From NCBI GenBank assembly GCA_036023115.1, contig JAYKKT010000059.1, positions 3,131,001 through 3,195,000 on the forward strand: DNA of 64,000 nt, read 5' to 3'. This document shows positions 40,156 to 53,081 of the stretch, piece after piece; the first letter of the stretch is position 1, and the number at the start of each line of letters is the position of its first letter. The notes under the pieces were generated by a model. That model had not been told where the DNA came from. It was given only the letters and a program-made list of their open reading frames with translations, and ran no database searches. Source of the DNA: Brasenia schreberi (Eukaryota > Streptophyta > Magnoliopsida > Nymphaeales > Cabombaceae). The translations under genes were made by a program, and so were the position numbers.

Positions 40156-40773
40156 GGTATATATACAAAGAGAGTGTGTGATTGGCACAATTGATGTCAT
40201 CCTTCATATTTTACTATTTTTTTAATATTGTCTTTTTATATATTTTAAAAATCTTTAAAACTTTTTTAAATTATATTATATCATTGAAAAACAATGAGTA
40301 AACATTGTCAATAGTGGGTAGAAACAGGTTTTCTATATATAATATAATATATAATCTAGATTCTCTAAACCCTCACAGTTTGTACTCGTTTTTCACTTGC
40401 TCCTTTGGGTAAGAGTGTTTCAAAATTTAGATGGGTGTTGAGCAAAATGAAAAAACTATTTTATTAAACTCATGTACCAAAAAATAAAGAAGAGATAAGT
40501 ATACACCTATTAAAGTATGTAACATCCAATCACTATCTCTCTCTTCTCTCTCTCTCTCTCTATATATATATCAATGAAAAGACACGCTTAAGTTTAAGAT
40601 AAATCTAAGAGCAAGGTCTCCGCCTTGGAGTCAATGGTTGCTATTGAATGATTCATAATAGTGATTTCATGAAATTATGAGAAAGAGATAACTCAAACAA
40701 AGATTAAGCCCATATAAATATGAGATAGGACTACTGATTGCAACTCTGGTTAAGTTAGGTTTAGGTCAGGTAA

Positions 40774-40774
<1 letters not shown>

Positions 40775-40833
<59 letters not shown>

Positions 40834-41049
40834 GGTTGATGTATAATCTTGTACAAACATCTCCACCATGGTATCTTTCATATCGATAGAGGAGATTCAA
40901 ATCACTTTACATTTAATACACCTATATGCATTAGATGTAAGTACATAGGTACAATGGTATATGATTCAAATCTAACTATTGATTTCAAAGATGGGATAGT
41001 AAAGATGTTTGTGGAAGATTATACACTAAAGACGATTATATAAATAAGA

Positions 41050-41130
<81 letters not shown>
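40775..41130. repeat. Microsatellites flanking a MITE
   Basis: (CA)n(TA)n at 40775-40828 and (CT)n(TA)n at about 41050-41130 lie on either side of the MITE at 40833-41031. Confidence 0.9.
40833..41031. mobile_element. MITE, family 1 (copy 2)
   Basis: About 199 bp with inverted ends: GATGTATAATCTTGTACAAA on the left and, inverted, GTGTATAATCTTCCACAAAC on the right. They match the ends of the copy at 5826-5983. It is non-coding. Confidence 0.75.
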
Positions 41131-41132
<2 letters not shown>

Positions 41133-41881
41133 CATGTATATATACATATGTATGTTTTCACTATGTATTCATTAATAAACACACATATATGTGTGTGTGC
41201 ATGCATATAAACTATACATACATGTCATTTCTTAAGCTAAGCTCAAGCCAAGGCCTGATCTCTTTAAAGATGTGCGTTATGCATCTAAAAGGGGTGTGAA
41301 AGATAACCCTCTAGACGTGATGTCACAAGGATATACATGGAAACAAATGCTTGATCATGACCGTCACTGCCTCTCTTGTTTAGATATGAATATTATGGAA
41401 AATGAACCTCGAGTTACATACTACTGTAACGTTCATGGCATTGGAGGAAAGAAGATCCGGCATGGCTATAGGCTTTAAGTTGATTTTTGAAATTTCGGGT
41501 GAGCACCCGGCACCACCCGGGTGGAGAACCCGGCAGACACCCCACCTCGCTTAATGTAGATCCGCCGCCGCTTGGATGTCAAGCCCAATGTAGATCCACC
41601 TCTTCAAGTTTAGTGCCTCATCATGCTACTCTGGCTAGTTTTAAGAATCGATACGTATTATACGATACACATTGATACATATCATATCAATTGATAAACC
41701 CTTGTACAGTATATCGGCCGTATCACATGACACGGCTGGTCAGAACTCCAAGTTTTGACGTTTATCTTTTTAAATTTTTCAAGAAAAGCGTGATTGATAT
41801 GTAATCTATGATATGTATAGGTTGTATTGTCATGTTTACTCAATGCAAGGGATGGCAATGAGGAGGGTTGGGGATCGCTAT

Positions 41882-42030
41882 ACCTAGACATGTCCGGTTT
41901 CAAACTGTTGGTTCTAGTTTGTCTGGAACCTGAGACTAAAACCAAACTGTCTTAGGACCGGTTCCGATTTCAGAACAGCCAGTTTCGTTCTGCTTCCGGT
42001 TGCAGAACCACCCTGGAACCGTTGATGGGC
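41882..42030. mobile_element. GGTTCC-rich repeat (copy 3)
   Basis: Starts with TAGACATGTCCGGTTTC, the end motif shared with other copies, and continues with GGTTC/GAACC words to about 42030. Confidence 0.6.
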
Positions 42031-42268
42031 ATTTCAAAAAAAAATTAAATATAAGGGCACAATTGCATCTTGTATTTAAATATAAGTACACATATATGTA
42101 TATATATATATATAAGTAGTTGTTTTGTGAAATATATGTATACTTATATATATACATATATACATATAAATAGTTGTTTTATTACATGTATTTATATGTA
42201 GTATATATACACATATAAATACACATATATGTGTGTATATACTATATATGTATAGTTTTTTATTACAT

Positions 42269-42311
<43 letters not shown>

Positions 42312-43089
42312 GTATAGGTTTTTTTATTATGAGCCAGGCCACTCAGCCCTGCTCCTTAAATGGGCCAGAAATGTCCGGCCCAGACCTGATCAACTAGCCT
42401 AACTTGAGCCTAGCTCGAACTCTTATCGAGCAAGGATGGGGCTGGGTTGGCCCTAGGGAGAGCTTGTGCTGTGCAACTCCACCAAAAAAACGGCATTTGT
42501 GGTGCCAGTTCCATGCAATGGCACAGACAAGGAACCCATATTCCCAGAAAATTTTGGGTCTAGGGGAAAACAGAACTCCAAACAACGTTTCATGGAACTT
42601 GAAATGTGATGGAACTCTCTGTGCTGGTACATGGAGTTCCAGGCATGAAAGTTACACAAGTTCCAGTTGCATCACCCAAACAGGACCATTAGACATGTAA
42701 ATGATGCTAGGTTAGGTGAATTCATTTCTTTTTCAACCAGGGTGGAAGCTGGGCCCCGTTTCCTTAATCAAATTGGTTTTTCTCTTTTTAGTTAGAGCTT
42801 TGGGTTGGAACCCCTAAAGGCCCACTGGGTTCCTGGTACTTTAAGAGTCACCATATCTGCAATATGTGACATCGGGTCATGAAATATGCTATAAGAGGTA
42901 TAAAAAGTGTTGGGAGCAAACTATAAATCCATTTTTGCATTTTTCGCTTTTAAAGAATGTGAATGACCTAAGAAAATTCAGAAAGGCAACGGAAAGTCCA
43001 TAGAATCAACCTGACCAGGCTCGGTTTTGGTTGGCTTCCATGCATTCTGGTCTAGGCCACAACAGGTTAATTGAAGTCCTTTTCTTCTA

Positions 43090-43145
43090 CAACAAACAAC
43101 AACAACAACAACTAAGCCTTTTTCCATACTAGATGGGGTCGGCTA
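43090..43145 (-). mobile_element. Very short RTE LINE insertion with target duplication
   Basis: Only 56 bases: an inverted TTG tail plus the last LINE block (CTAAGCCTTTTTCCATACTA). It is flanked by a perfect 16-bp direct repeat, AAGTCCTTTTCTTCTA, at 43074-43089 and 43146-43161. This is an extreme 5' truncation. Confidence 0.88.
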
Positions 43146-44184
43146 AAGTCCTTTTCTTCTAATGAATGTTAATTGAAGTCTTTACTAGCGGGTGTATTTG
43201 ATACAAGGTTTGAGGAGAATTGGACCTTGATTTTCGATACTTGCAGTTCCAAGTTTCATTAGTGCATCAAAAGAGAAGCCTGTTATTAGCATAGAACTGT
43301 AGTTCTATAAACCCAATTGAGTAAAAAACTTTAGCACAAGAGGTGAGCCACAAGAACGGAACCTAGAGGTTTTACACAAAAATATGAGCACCACCTTCTC
43401 TCTCGTATTGCTATACTATCTCGTATGAAAATCCATTGATGAATCAAACATAGAACCATAGCTCTCCAAAACCAAGATTACAAACCCATCTCGGTATACT
43501 CCCGGAGTTCAAGGGCCCTACCGCGAATCAAACACTCACCTTGCATGACAAGAAATTGACTCATATAATGGGATTCATGACTCTAATTTTAGGAACATAT
43601 TTGAATTGTCCATTAGACTAGATCCGTACATGGAATGGGATCCATCAATTGATATCTTTTCATAATGCAATTTTGGATTCAAGCAAGGTGCAATAATCCA
43701 AATTATTCTATTGTAAGCACCCTAATAATTTAAATGTTAGGAACTCAGTGATCAAATGGTGTCATACTGAAGGTAGGGCCTCTAACCGAACCGAGCTGCT
43801 TGTACCGGGTAGTACCCAGCCCGTTCAGGTTCAGTTAATTTGTGACCTTAACTGAGCTAAACATGAACAAGGTGTGTTCGGCTCAGCTCAGCTTGAGAAA
43901 CTCGATGAAAAAGATGAGCTGTTCACAAGTTGTTCGTCTAGTCGTAAGCTCATCAACTTGTAAACCTTATCATACTGCTTGGTTGTTCAGTGGTTACACC
44001 GAAGCATTTGTAAGTGGAATACGAATTCAAGCCAGCACAAACAAGGTGTGTTAAACACTTCTCGTTTCGACCTTAATGAGTCGAGTTCAAACTCGTTTGT
44101 TCTGGCTTTTGTTAGTTCCAACGAGCCGAACTCAAGCCGACTCCTTTACCAGCCTAAGTTTGTTGGTTCTTATGTTTCTTCGGG

Positions 44185-44308
44185 ATTGTCAGCTCAATGG
44201 CACAGTGCTTTAAAGCCATTGCTCTTGGTGGGGAGTTCGATTCCCAGAGGGTGCATGTATGGTGTGTGGGTGTTAGGATTCGGCCTCCTCTTGTAACAAA
44301 AAAAAAAG
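44185..44308 (+). mobile_element. tRNA-like SINE
   Basis: TCAGCTCAATGGCACAG (A-box-like), GGGGAGTTCGATTCCC (B-box-like), GTGTGTGGGTGTTAGG, CCTCCTCTTGTAAC and a poly-A end. It is in the same family as 45830-45965 and 26341-26440. Confidence 0.8.
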
Positions 44309-45084
44309 GAGCTCAAGAGGACCAAATAAAGGCTGTTAGTAAAAAAGAGCACAGAAAGAGCCAAACAAGCCGAGTATCGGGTTGCTTGGTTAAGACCAAC
44401 GCTTTTATAAATTTTCTTCTGTAAACTTTATTTTTAAATTAAGTAAAAAATTGTTTTAATTACGAGTTCTTTCCTAAGAGTTAAGTTTTGTGTTGGATGT
44501 AGTTCTGATAATAATGATAACTTTTGGTTCTTTCCTTTGGCATTATATATCAACCCGTGACCAACTGCGGAGGTGGTTGTAAGGAGAGTGGGTGGTCAAT
44601 GGTTGGCATATAATGGTGAGAGATGGTATATGATTATGATGGTGGCCGAGAACGAGAGGGCATGGTAGCATGTGATGGTAGTGACAAGAATTGGGTATAG
44701 TTTAGTGGTCATTGTAACATAGTGGTGGGAGGTGGCAGTGAAAATGATGATTGATGGCGGTGGTAGAGGCGGTGACAGCGGTCATTGCTGGTGGACAACC
44801 ATGTTAGAGAGTTGCAAAATGCTGATGGATCATGTTCATGCACGGGAGTTATGGATTGATAGTTAAGAAAAATAGTGAAAAGGTTATAGGGAAGTGAAGA
44901 AATTGTAGGAAGTAGTGTTAACTTCTTTACTTTTTACCATGTAAGGCTTCTTTTGTGAACGTGAGAAAAAGTGTATTCTTTATGTGTCTCCTTTCATTTC
45001 CTCTATCCTTTTTAATACATATTACAACAAATAGGGTTGGATGCTATTTGATCAATATGGATAACTTTGTTAATACCGAAAAGC

Positions 45085-45475
45085 CGAGAGCTTCAATTAA
45101 CTTTCTTAGTGAGTCAATGCTTAGATCAACTATGTTTTATGGTTTTGAGTGTTGGATAGTAGATTATAAACATATACAAAAAATATTTGTGGTCATATAA
45201 GGAAAGATATTATACATGATGAGGTTATTAGAAATAAATTAGGAGTAACAACAACAAAATAAGAGAAAACAGTTTAAGATCATTAAAATATATAGAAAGA
45301 TTACCAAAAGAAGCTCGAATAAAAAGTATAAGAAATTAGATTGAGAAAATGTTAAAGAAGAAAAAAAGATCACAAAAGTATTGAAAAAAAAAATAAAGAA
45401 CGATCTAACTTATGTTGAGTAAACTGTTAGCATGACATATGATTGAAGCAAAGTCTACTACATTTGGTGTTGTTG
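45085..45475 (+). mobile_element. RTE-type LINE fragment
   Basis: Contains the block encoding TMFYGFECWIVDYKHIQKI, equivalent to VMFYGFECQAVNHQHVQKM in the LINE at 18370-19262, and continues with a decayed 3' part ending near 45475. Stops and frameshifts are frequent. Confidence 0.7.
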
Positions 45476-45829
45476 TGGTGAGCTAAGGCTTATCAAACTA
45501 AAGTAGAAAACCAAAATGATAAAGTATGAGATTATATTGCTTATCAAATAAGAAGAGGATGGAGGTGAGTTTTATTATTACAGACACCACATCCTTTACA
45601 CCTGATACATTGAATAGCATCGAATTCCATATCAAACTTTGAGTTGGAAGGAGGCATTGAAGAAGGGCTTGAGGGTCAGTTGTCTAGGCACTCGAGCGAT
45701 GGATAAACTGAGAGAACCAGTAGCTGCTCGATATTGTTTTCATTCGTTCCCTTTCTGATCCTGAAGAATCCTTTCTGAAACATTAATGAAGATGAATATC
45801 AGAAAACAAGAAGGTAAAGGAAAGGAATA

Positions 45830-45965
45830 GCTAGTGCCGAGAGCGTTCTCTCAACGGCAGGGTGCTCTGGCACCGTTACTGCTGATGGGGAGTTCAACTC
45901 TTAAAAGGTGCATATGTGGGTGTGTGCGTGTTGGCATCTGCCTCCTCTTGTAACCAAACAAAAAA
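45830..45965 (+). mobile_element. tRNA-like SINE with target duplication
   Basis: A 136-bp SINE in the last intron of the cathepsin B-like gene. It has GGGGAGTTCAACTC (B-box-like), GTGTGTGCGTGTTGGC, CCTCCTCTTGTAACC and a poly-A end. It is flanked by 16-bp direct repeats, GTAAAGGAAAGGAATA (45814-45829) and GTAAAGGAAAGAAATA (45966-45981), with one mismatch. Confidence 0.85.
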
Positions 45966-46639
45966 GTAAAGGAAAGAAATAACGTAATATATTCAACAAG
46001 TTAAAGATGGTAATTACCTCCCCCCACTTAGGGCTCCAGCTATTCGCAACAAGCTGAAACAAAACCGAAATTACTAAGCCCCACTTCTCTTAAAAACACA
46101 AACTCAAACGAAGCTTTTTCTTGCAGTAAGTTGAGTCAGCTCTTTAGAATCTTAAGAAAAAGATAATAACAAAAATTGGATAAATAATTATGAAAAACCG
46201 GATTTTGACATTTTTTTATATGCACAATCATGCTTATTCATTACTTTTAAGTGATACGAGTATAATTTATATTTTTTAAGAAATTATGTCACTCAAAAGA
46301 AATGAGTGTGCATGAGTAAACAGAATCAATGGTGGACATGATTCAGTCACTCAATAATTATATATATAGTTTGAGAAGTGTACCCAATAATCCACTCCAT
46401 CATCTGAAGTTCCCCATCCGACTATCCTAACTGCATGCCTTCCAAGCCATTTGCCAGTGACGTGCCGGTAAACACCCGATTGGTAATGGGGGAAGTCCTG
46501 CAAACAACAGCATAGAGCTAATTAAGATCACTATAAAACAACAGGGATTAATTATAGATTAATCTAAGAGTATTTCATCTATAGATTGACATTGTTATTT
46601 TCAAGAGATGATGTTTATGAGAAACAATAGATTATGTAC

Positions 46640-46745
46640 TACGACCTTATAAAGTATTGGAAGAAAATGAGAAGAAAATTTAGCTTATATTGAGTTAATT
46701 ATTAGTATGGTTAGATCTAGTATGAAAAAAGACTTAGTTGTTGTA
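46640..46745 (+). mobile_element. RTE-type LINE 3' end fragment
   Basis: Short decayed copy with TATTGAGTTAATTATTAG and CTAGTATGAAAAAAGAC followed by a TTG remnant, in intron 7 of the cathepsin B-like gene. Confidence 0.6.
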
Positions 46746-46794
46746 CTGTAATTTACAAAGATATATAAATTCCATCCAATCAAATGACATTATA

Positions 46795-46905
46795 ACACCT
46801 CGAGCGTTAGCTCAACTTGTAGGGTTGATGGACTCCACCATTTCAGGTGGCTGAGCTCCTCCACTCCTGAAAGGTGAAAAGCCTTCCGTTGTAACCACAA
46901 AAAAC
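46795..46905 (+). mobile_element. SINE-like sequence
   Basis: Starts CGAGCGTTAGCTCAAC like the SINE at 45830 and ends CCGTTGTAACCACAAAAAA. The middle part is diverged. Located in intron 7. Confidence 0.55.
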
Positions 46906-47504
46906 CATCTACTGCATGTGGTTTTAGATAATCATTTTAGACAGTTACTACAAATATGTTCATAGTAGTCTTCTTCCTCCATTGTTACATTAAGTGAAGA
47001 TGTTTATCCATTTTTAAATTTTTTGATACTCACGAATATTCAAATTAGATTTGTTTTTGTTTGCAAATTTAATTTACCAAATTTGATTTAGGTCGATACT
47101 GACTAATGATTCTGTTATCTATATTCATCGATTGTTATTTATTTTAGTTTATTTATATCATCACAAAATTGACAGTCAATAATGGTTTCAGGCAAACGAA
47201 GCTTTCAAAGATTATATGCAATTATAACGAAAATCAAAGTAATTTTTTCAGGGAGCATTTTATGTGCAGATTACGTCCATGGCTTTGATTTCTAAGTCAG
47301 ATAAGTACGCGAATTACATGCGAAAGGTTACATCCAACATGATATGATCTCATCTCGATCTACCGTCACTAATTTCCTCGGTGATATGTAAAAGGTAGTT
47401 GATCAAACATCACATGAATTTGCTGATGATGAGAAGAATCGAACACAAACATATACACACATTTATGCAAGTATTATATATATACAAGAAACTCGTATAC
47501 ACAT

Positions 47505-47741
47505 ATATACCTAGGTGCTAGCAAATCTAAATAAATCTCAAACATTCATGTTTGTTGGTCGATGCTTGAAACTTGAAATTAAAGAATAAAAAATACCAAT
47601 ATGAATAAATTATACCTCCAAAAAGAAAAAAGTATTTGTATTTTTTTTACCTTTTAAATTCAATATCAATCATTCATTATCAAAGATCGACGATTGAGAT
47701 GTATTTGGATATGCTAGTACTTAAGTGTGCTATCATATACC
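47505..47741. mobile_element. MITE, family 2 (copy A)
   Basis: A roughly 237-bp palindromic element. The left end holds GTGCTAGCAAATCTAAATAA and the right end, inverted, holds GTACTAGCATATCCAAATAC. TA repeats abut its right end. Located in intron 7 of the cathepsin B-like gene. Confidence 0.7.
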
Positions 47742-47747
47742 AATTTC

Positions 47748-48104
<357 letters not shown>

Positions 48105-48659
48105 GAGCAGTAAAAGAAAGAAAATTGAAATCCTTGAATTTTACCAAATGCAACTTGTTTTTACCGCATAAACATCCATTGCAGCCAGCTGAGGACCGTG
48201 CAGGTAAATATCGTACATCATTCCATGGGGTGTCGGATCAAAAACAAAATAATCATCTGCCCAGTACTTAGTAGAGTTGTCACTCCAAGATTGATTAGAG
48301 TTAGGTTGACAGGTGCGCACGCAGTGTGGTTTTACTGGAGATACACGGCACCCATGGCCCTTGCATCCACCTTGGTCAAAATAAGGGTAACACTGCACAA
48401 AATTTCAACACAATATTGTGAGAGAACACATTAATTAGAACTAGGTTCAGAACCGTTTTGGCGAGAGGCAGCCAGTTAAGGAGTGTTTGCGTTGTTGTTA
48501 CACTAGGGCCAGACCGCTGCTTTTGGCGCCATGCAGTACCGCGCACCGTGCAACACAAACACAGGCTGTCCGGGACCAAAGAACCTACGTCCCGCACACC
48601 CACTTTCAATATATACGAAATTGTGGGGAGATTATGGCATGCGACAATTAGGCATGATT

Positions 48660-49075
48660 TGCTTCGGTTATGGGGTGGTTTCGATTTGAGTCTGGAACCG
48701 TTTGAATCAGCAAATAATAGTGAAAATTTTGAAGTTTTTAAAGAAATTTTTAAAAAAATACTGGAGCCTTGAATCGTAACCGGATCAGTCGGGAGCTGGT
48801 TTATGAACTGTCGGTTATGGGTGGTTCCCTGAACCATTAAAAATTTACATTTAAAATTTTAAAATAATAACTGAATCAACGGTTTGGAACCATCTGTTCC
48901 AGTTTTAGTTTCGAACCAGTTTCAGTTTCATGAAAGATGAAACTGGAACTGAACCGAGTAGTCTTGGTCTTGGTTCTAGTTTCATCGGTTCCATTTTCAG
49001 TTGGTTCCTGACTCGGTTTTGTTCCAATTAGAACCATCGGGCCGAATTGGAACTGGCCATGTCTAGCCATAATAT
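48660..49075. mobile_element. GGTTCC-rich repeat (copy 4)
   Basis: Long run of GGTTC/GAACC-type words that ends with GAACTGGCCATGTCTAG, the inverted end motif of the family. Located in intron 6 of the cathepsin B-like gene. Confidence 0.6.
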
Positions 49076-49613
49076 CCAGTGAACAAGGGGCACCCCAAAG
49101 CTGTTGTGGCCTGTGCCGGACTCTGGACACAAACAGCCCCTTAGGCTTGCACCTCCGCCCACCACAGCCACAACGGGTTCCTTTCTAAATCAGGCTAGCG
49201 CCCTAAAAGCTGAGGTAGTTCTCTGGGCGCGTCCTCTAGATTTCAATTGGAACTTTGAGTTCCACGTCGGATCCAAATCTTTAATGCATGTTGAAACTTT
49301 TGAAACATGTACCTCTTCTGTATGGATACCATTTTGAAAGATGTACGTTAACGCCATATCAGGTAATCCTCCACCACAATCCCTCGAACACGTCTCACAG
49401 CATGCCAGGAGCTCATTTGGCGACAGGACGACAGTCTACAATTTATCATTGCAGTTAGACACTAAGAATACGAAAAAATCGAATTGTGCACACTATTAAA
49501 TGTCACTCGTGATCATTCGTTACTTTTTTTATGATATTTGTGTAATTTAAAAAGTTTTAAGAGTTTTTGAGTAGTGTGCAGCATCAATAGTAACAGTAAT
49601 CAAGATTCAATCG

Positions 49614-49617
<4 letters not shown>

Positions 49618-49674
<57 letters not shown>
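49618..49674. repeat. (TA)n microsatellite
   Basis: About 55 bases of TA repeat directly abutting the MITE copy that follows. Confidence 0.95.
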
Positions 49675-49676
<2 letters not shown>

Positions 49677-49871
49677 AAACAAATCTCAAGTGTTTGTCTT
49701 TCGTGAGGACGATTGAAATTGGAATTTAAAAAGTTAAAAGTACCTAGTTAAATAAAGCACTTTTGTATCTATTTTTTATTTTTAGATTTAAATTTCAACT
49801 ATTCATTATTAAAGATGGACGAGTGAAATTTCTTTGAATTTGCTAGCACCTAAGAGTGTTACCATATACTA
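49675..49871. mobile_element. MITE, family 2 (copy B)
   Basis: The right end reads TTTGCTAGCACCTAAGAGTG and matches the inverted left end of copy A. The left end seems replaced by the TA tract. Confidence 0.6.
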
Positions 49872-49915
49872 GTTCATCCACACACATATATAAAGCTTGT
49901 ATATACTAACAATAT

Positions 49916-50121
49916 TATATGTTAGCATATCAAAATAAATCTAAAAAATGTATGATTGAGATTTGAATTTTAAAAGTAAAAAATATAATTATATTTTTGT
50001 AAGTGTAATTAATTAAAAAGCAACCTTTTGTTTTTGCAATAAATCTCAACCATTCATATTTCAACTTGAATGGTTGATGTCTTTTTTGATATGCTAACAT
50101 GTGATATTACTATCATATACT
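49916..50121. mobile_element. MITE, family 2 (copy C)
   Basis: Inverted ends: GTTAGCATATCAAAATAAAT on the left and TTTTTTGATATGCTAACATG on the right, with AT-rich non-coding interior. It lies 45 bp from copy B in the same intron. Confidence 0.7.
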
Positions 50122-51283
50122 ATGCACATGAGCATATATATATATATATTAAAAAAACTTGAGAGAACTACAAATAAATTTCTACTACAAACTTTTAAAA
50201 AATTGGAAAAATTTTGCATTTAGGAAAATGAACATAGAGGAAGAACAACTTGTGATAACCTAAGGTGTTGGGTGACTTCATACAAGATCCTTAGGTCCGA
50301 TGATCTAGCATGATGAAAATCAGCATTTCGTGCTTTGCTAATGCGGACCATAAGTACCCGAGGGGATTAGCTTTGCAGAAAGGGCCGCTAGGGTAGCAGG
50401 CAGGGGCACAACTTCCATGGCCGCCACCATCCGCAGAAAGCTTTACATGCATGCCATAAGCCGTAAGTGGCACCGCTACCCAGCCTCCGACTTTTATGTA
50501 AACCAACCAAACTAATATTGTATACTTAATTAAGCTAAATCAAGGCAAGCATTTGTTCAATCTCATGATAGGAAGTTGATTTTGATTAAAAGTGCTAAAT
50601 TTTTCTATGAAATTTCATTATTTAGGTGCATTTTTAATAATTAAAATATAGTTTTTATTAGTTGCTTAGATTTTAAAACTTCTATACACTGATGTGAGAA
50701 AATTATACCTTATTGTATCTAATGCAAAAGCGATCTTGGAGCATTCCTGTTACTGCAAATGCCCAGCATGAGCCACAACGACCCTGGCAAGAACATACGT
50801 ACACATAAATATTCATACAGATCTATCCTTATGCTAAAAATTAGCAAATTAACAAACTTAAATGAGGCAGGAGATGATGACTACCTGATCTATATCAATG
50901 AAAATGATGGTTCACAGAAAGTCGCAAACACGAAGAAATTAGTCCCTTCTTGCCCAAAATTCTGCTCATACAAAGAAGATGAAGTATTTTTCTAATTGTT
51001 TACGTAACTTACCGCGTATTAGGCCGATTATTTTGTCACATTGAGGAAAGGCAGTCAGTGTATTGTAACTCTTAGGCAACGTAAAATTTTCAGGTAGAAC
51101 TGGATCTGAATACGTATCATGGATCTTATACTTCTTTTGGATATTCTCTGGTATCACTGCTCCCAGCAAGGAAGAGAAATCCTCCTCCTAAATTTTGCAC
51201 GGCACATTATGCATAAGATCAAATCGAAGATAACTGGGAAAAAATAAAATAAAACAAACTGATTGCAGGCCTCAAAATAACTG

Positions 51284-51286
<3 letters not shown>

Positions 51287-51329
<43 letters not shown>
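51287..51329. repeat. (GA)n microsatellite
   Basis: About 42 bases of GA repeat in intron 3 of the cathepsin B-like gene. Confidence 0.95.
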
Positions 51330-51331
<2 letters not shown>

Positions 51332-51767
51332 CTTTGTTTTGGTATCGGGCTGTAAAGGGGTAAAGAACTTCACCTCATACTGAGCCATGTGGGGATGGAT
51401 GGTAGCAACCCACCCGGCATCTAAATTTGAATTGACCTCATCTACCACAGATTGCTGTAAAATGTTTAAAAGAAAAGGTAACTTTTATATATATATTTAA
51501 AAAAAGAAAGAAAAGATAATAAGGAAGTAAGATAAATTTTAATACAATTCCATTCTAAGGCAATCTTTTGGTTGTCGATATCAATTAAGCTCAATTAGTC
51601 TTCAAATTGAAGTGAATAAGAAAAAAGTACTAACAATTGAAACCCACCTTAAGAAGCTTGGGCTTGTTGGCTTGCTGCTTCTGTGCTTCAGTGAATGCCT
51701 AAAATCATGAAAAACATTATGAATTCTCAATGGTGCTAGTTAAGACATAGGAAATGTGTGTGTGCGT

Positions 51768-51808
51768 GTATATATATATATATATATATGAGTGTGAATA
51801 TATGCATG

Positions 51809-51853
<45 letters not shown>

Positions 51854-52045
51854 TTTATGTATATATATAAAGTACACACATACATATATTACATATGTAT
51901 GTGTATATAACAGATATACATGCCTGTGTTTTGCCTCGTACAGATTGGGGAAAAGCGAACCCGAACCCATACCTGCCCTGTTGCGATCCCTACCTTGACC
52001 CTTAACTTGTGGGCCGACCTCTAGCCAGGTGAGCTGTTGCTCTTT
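51768..52045. repeat. Compound microsatellites and a SINE remnant
   Basis: TA tract at 51768-51790 and (CA)n(TA)n at 51815-51853. They are followed by a decayed SINE (about 51935-52045) with CTTAACTTGTGGGCCGACC and CTAGCCAGGTGAGCT, related to the copy at 60165-60270. Confidence 0.65.
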
Positions 52046-53081
52046 GTGCAATGTTTTGGCAGATCCAGATTCCTATATATCCACTCCACTAAACAATAAT
52101 GTTCCTTTTTAAATCAAACCAAATTCAATCTTTTGAAAAATATAAGCTTGCAACATGTGCATGATCATAAAATCATTTCTTAAAATAATTTATATTTCTT
52201 ATATACTTGGCTCATATGATGTTCTCTATTTTCTGAAGTTTTTGCAATATTCATGGCCACAAATTCTGCTAGTAAATTCCTAAATCTATTTGAACCCTCT
52301 CGCTCACCAAGTTAGCTTGACCCACATCTAGTGGGAATCGAACCTCGGGTGCCTGACGACCCGACTGTTTCTAGTACAGTGTAAGGTCTCGGTCTTAGGA
52401 GGATGGGTTCTATGTGGTTCGGTTCGAACTGTATGGAATTCAAATGCAAAACCATAGGTAATGGCTGAAAATTACAGATATTAAAACTAACATCCTAACA
52501 AAATCACAACTAAAAACTGCAAATCAAAGAACTCTACCTCTTCTGTCTTCAAAATCACGACCAAAAACAAGAACCCGAACCATAGAACAGATCTGCCCAT
52601 ACTGAGTTCTCACCACCCACCTCAGTTATTAAAAAAAAGAAAAAGAAGAAGAAAAGAGAGTTGGAGGGGGTTAGAGCTATAGAGGTATAATTGATGGTTT
52701 ACCCACCCAAGGAACTGAGTGGCCAACCCGAACTTAAATAACCCTCAAGATCACGATCTGCGGCACCATGATCGCGAACTGTTTCCTGAAATAGAATTGC
52801 ACCCACTAAAAGTTACTGCTTCTGTTCGAGAATACCGTTGATTTTTACCCAAAAATACGAAAAAATAAAAGAAAAAAGATACGACTTTGATGAATTCTTC
52901 TCTTTATTCTGGTGCAACGTTTTCCTCCGTTGGATCCTATTGTAGGAGACGAAGCGCAGCTGTCTCCGGTGGCATAAGTTTGACACAGTAAGCTCTTGAG
53001 CCAAACCCAAATTTGTGAAGGATATTCTAACAAGAAATTGAACACACACTGAACTTCTTTCTTTCTTGTATTAATCTATTA

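Larger units (their letters stand above)
39441..45084. other. Repeat-rich intergenic region
   Basis: This region is dominated by microsatellites, MITEs, SINE/LINE pieces and GGTTCC repeats listed separately. A GATAC-repeat patch like the hAT subterminal arrays lies at about 41648-41740. An unrecognised open frame sits at 41230-41478 (see findings). Otherwise I see no gene. Confidence 0.55.
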
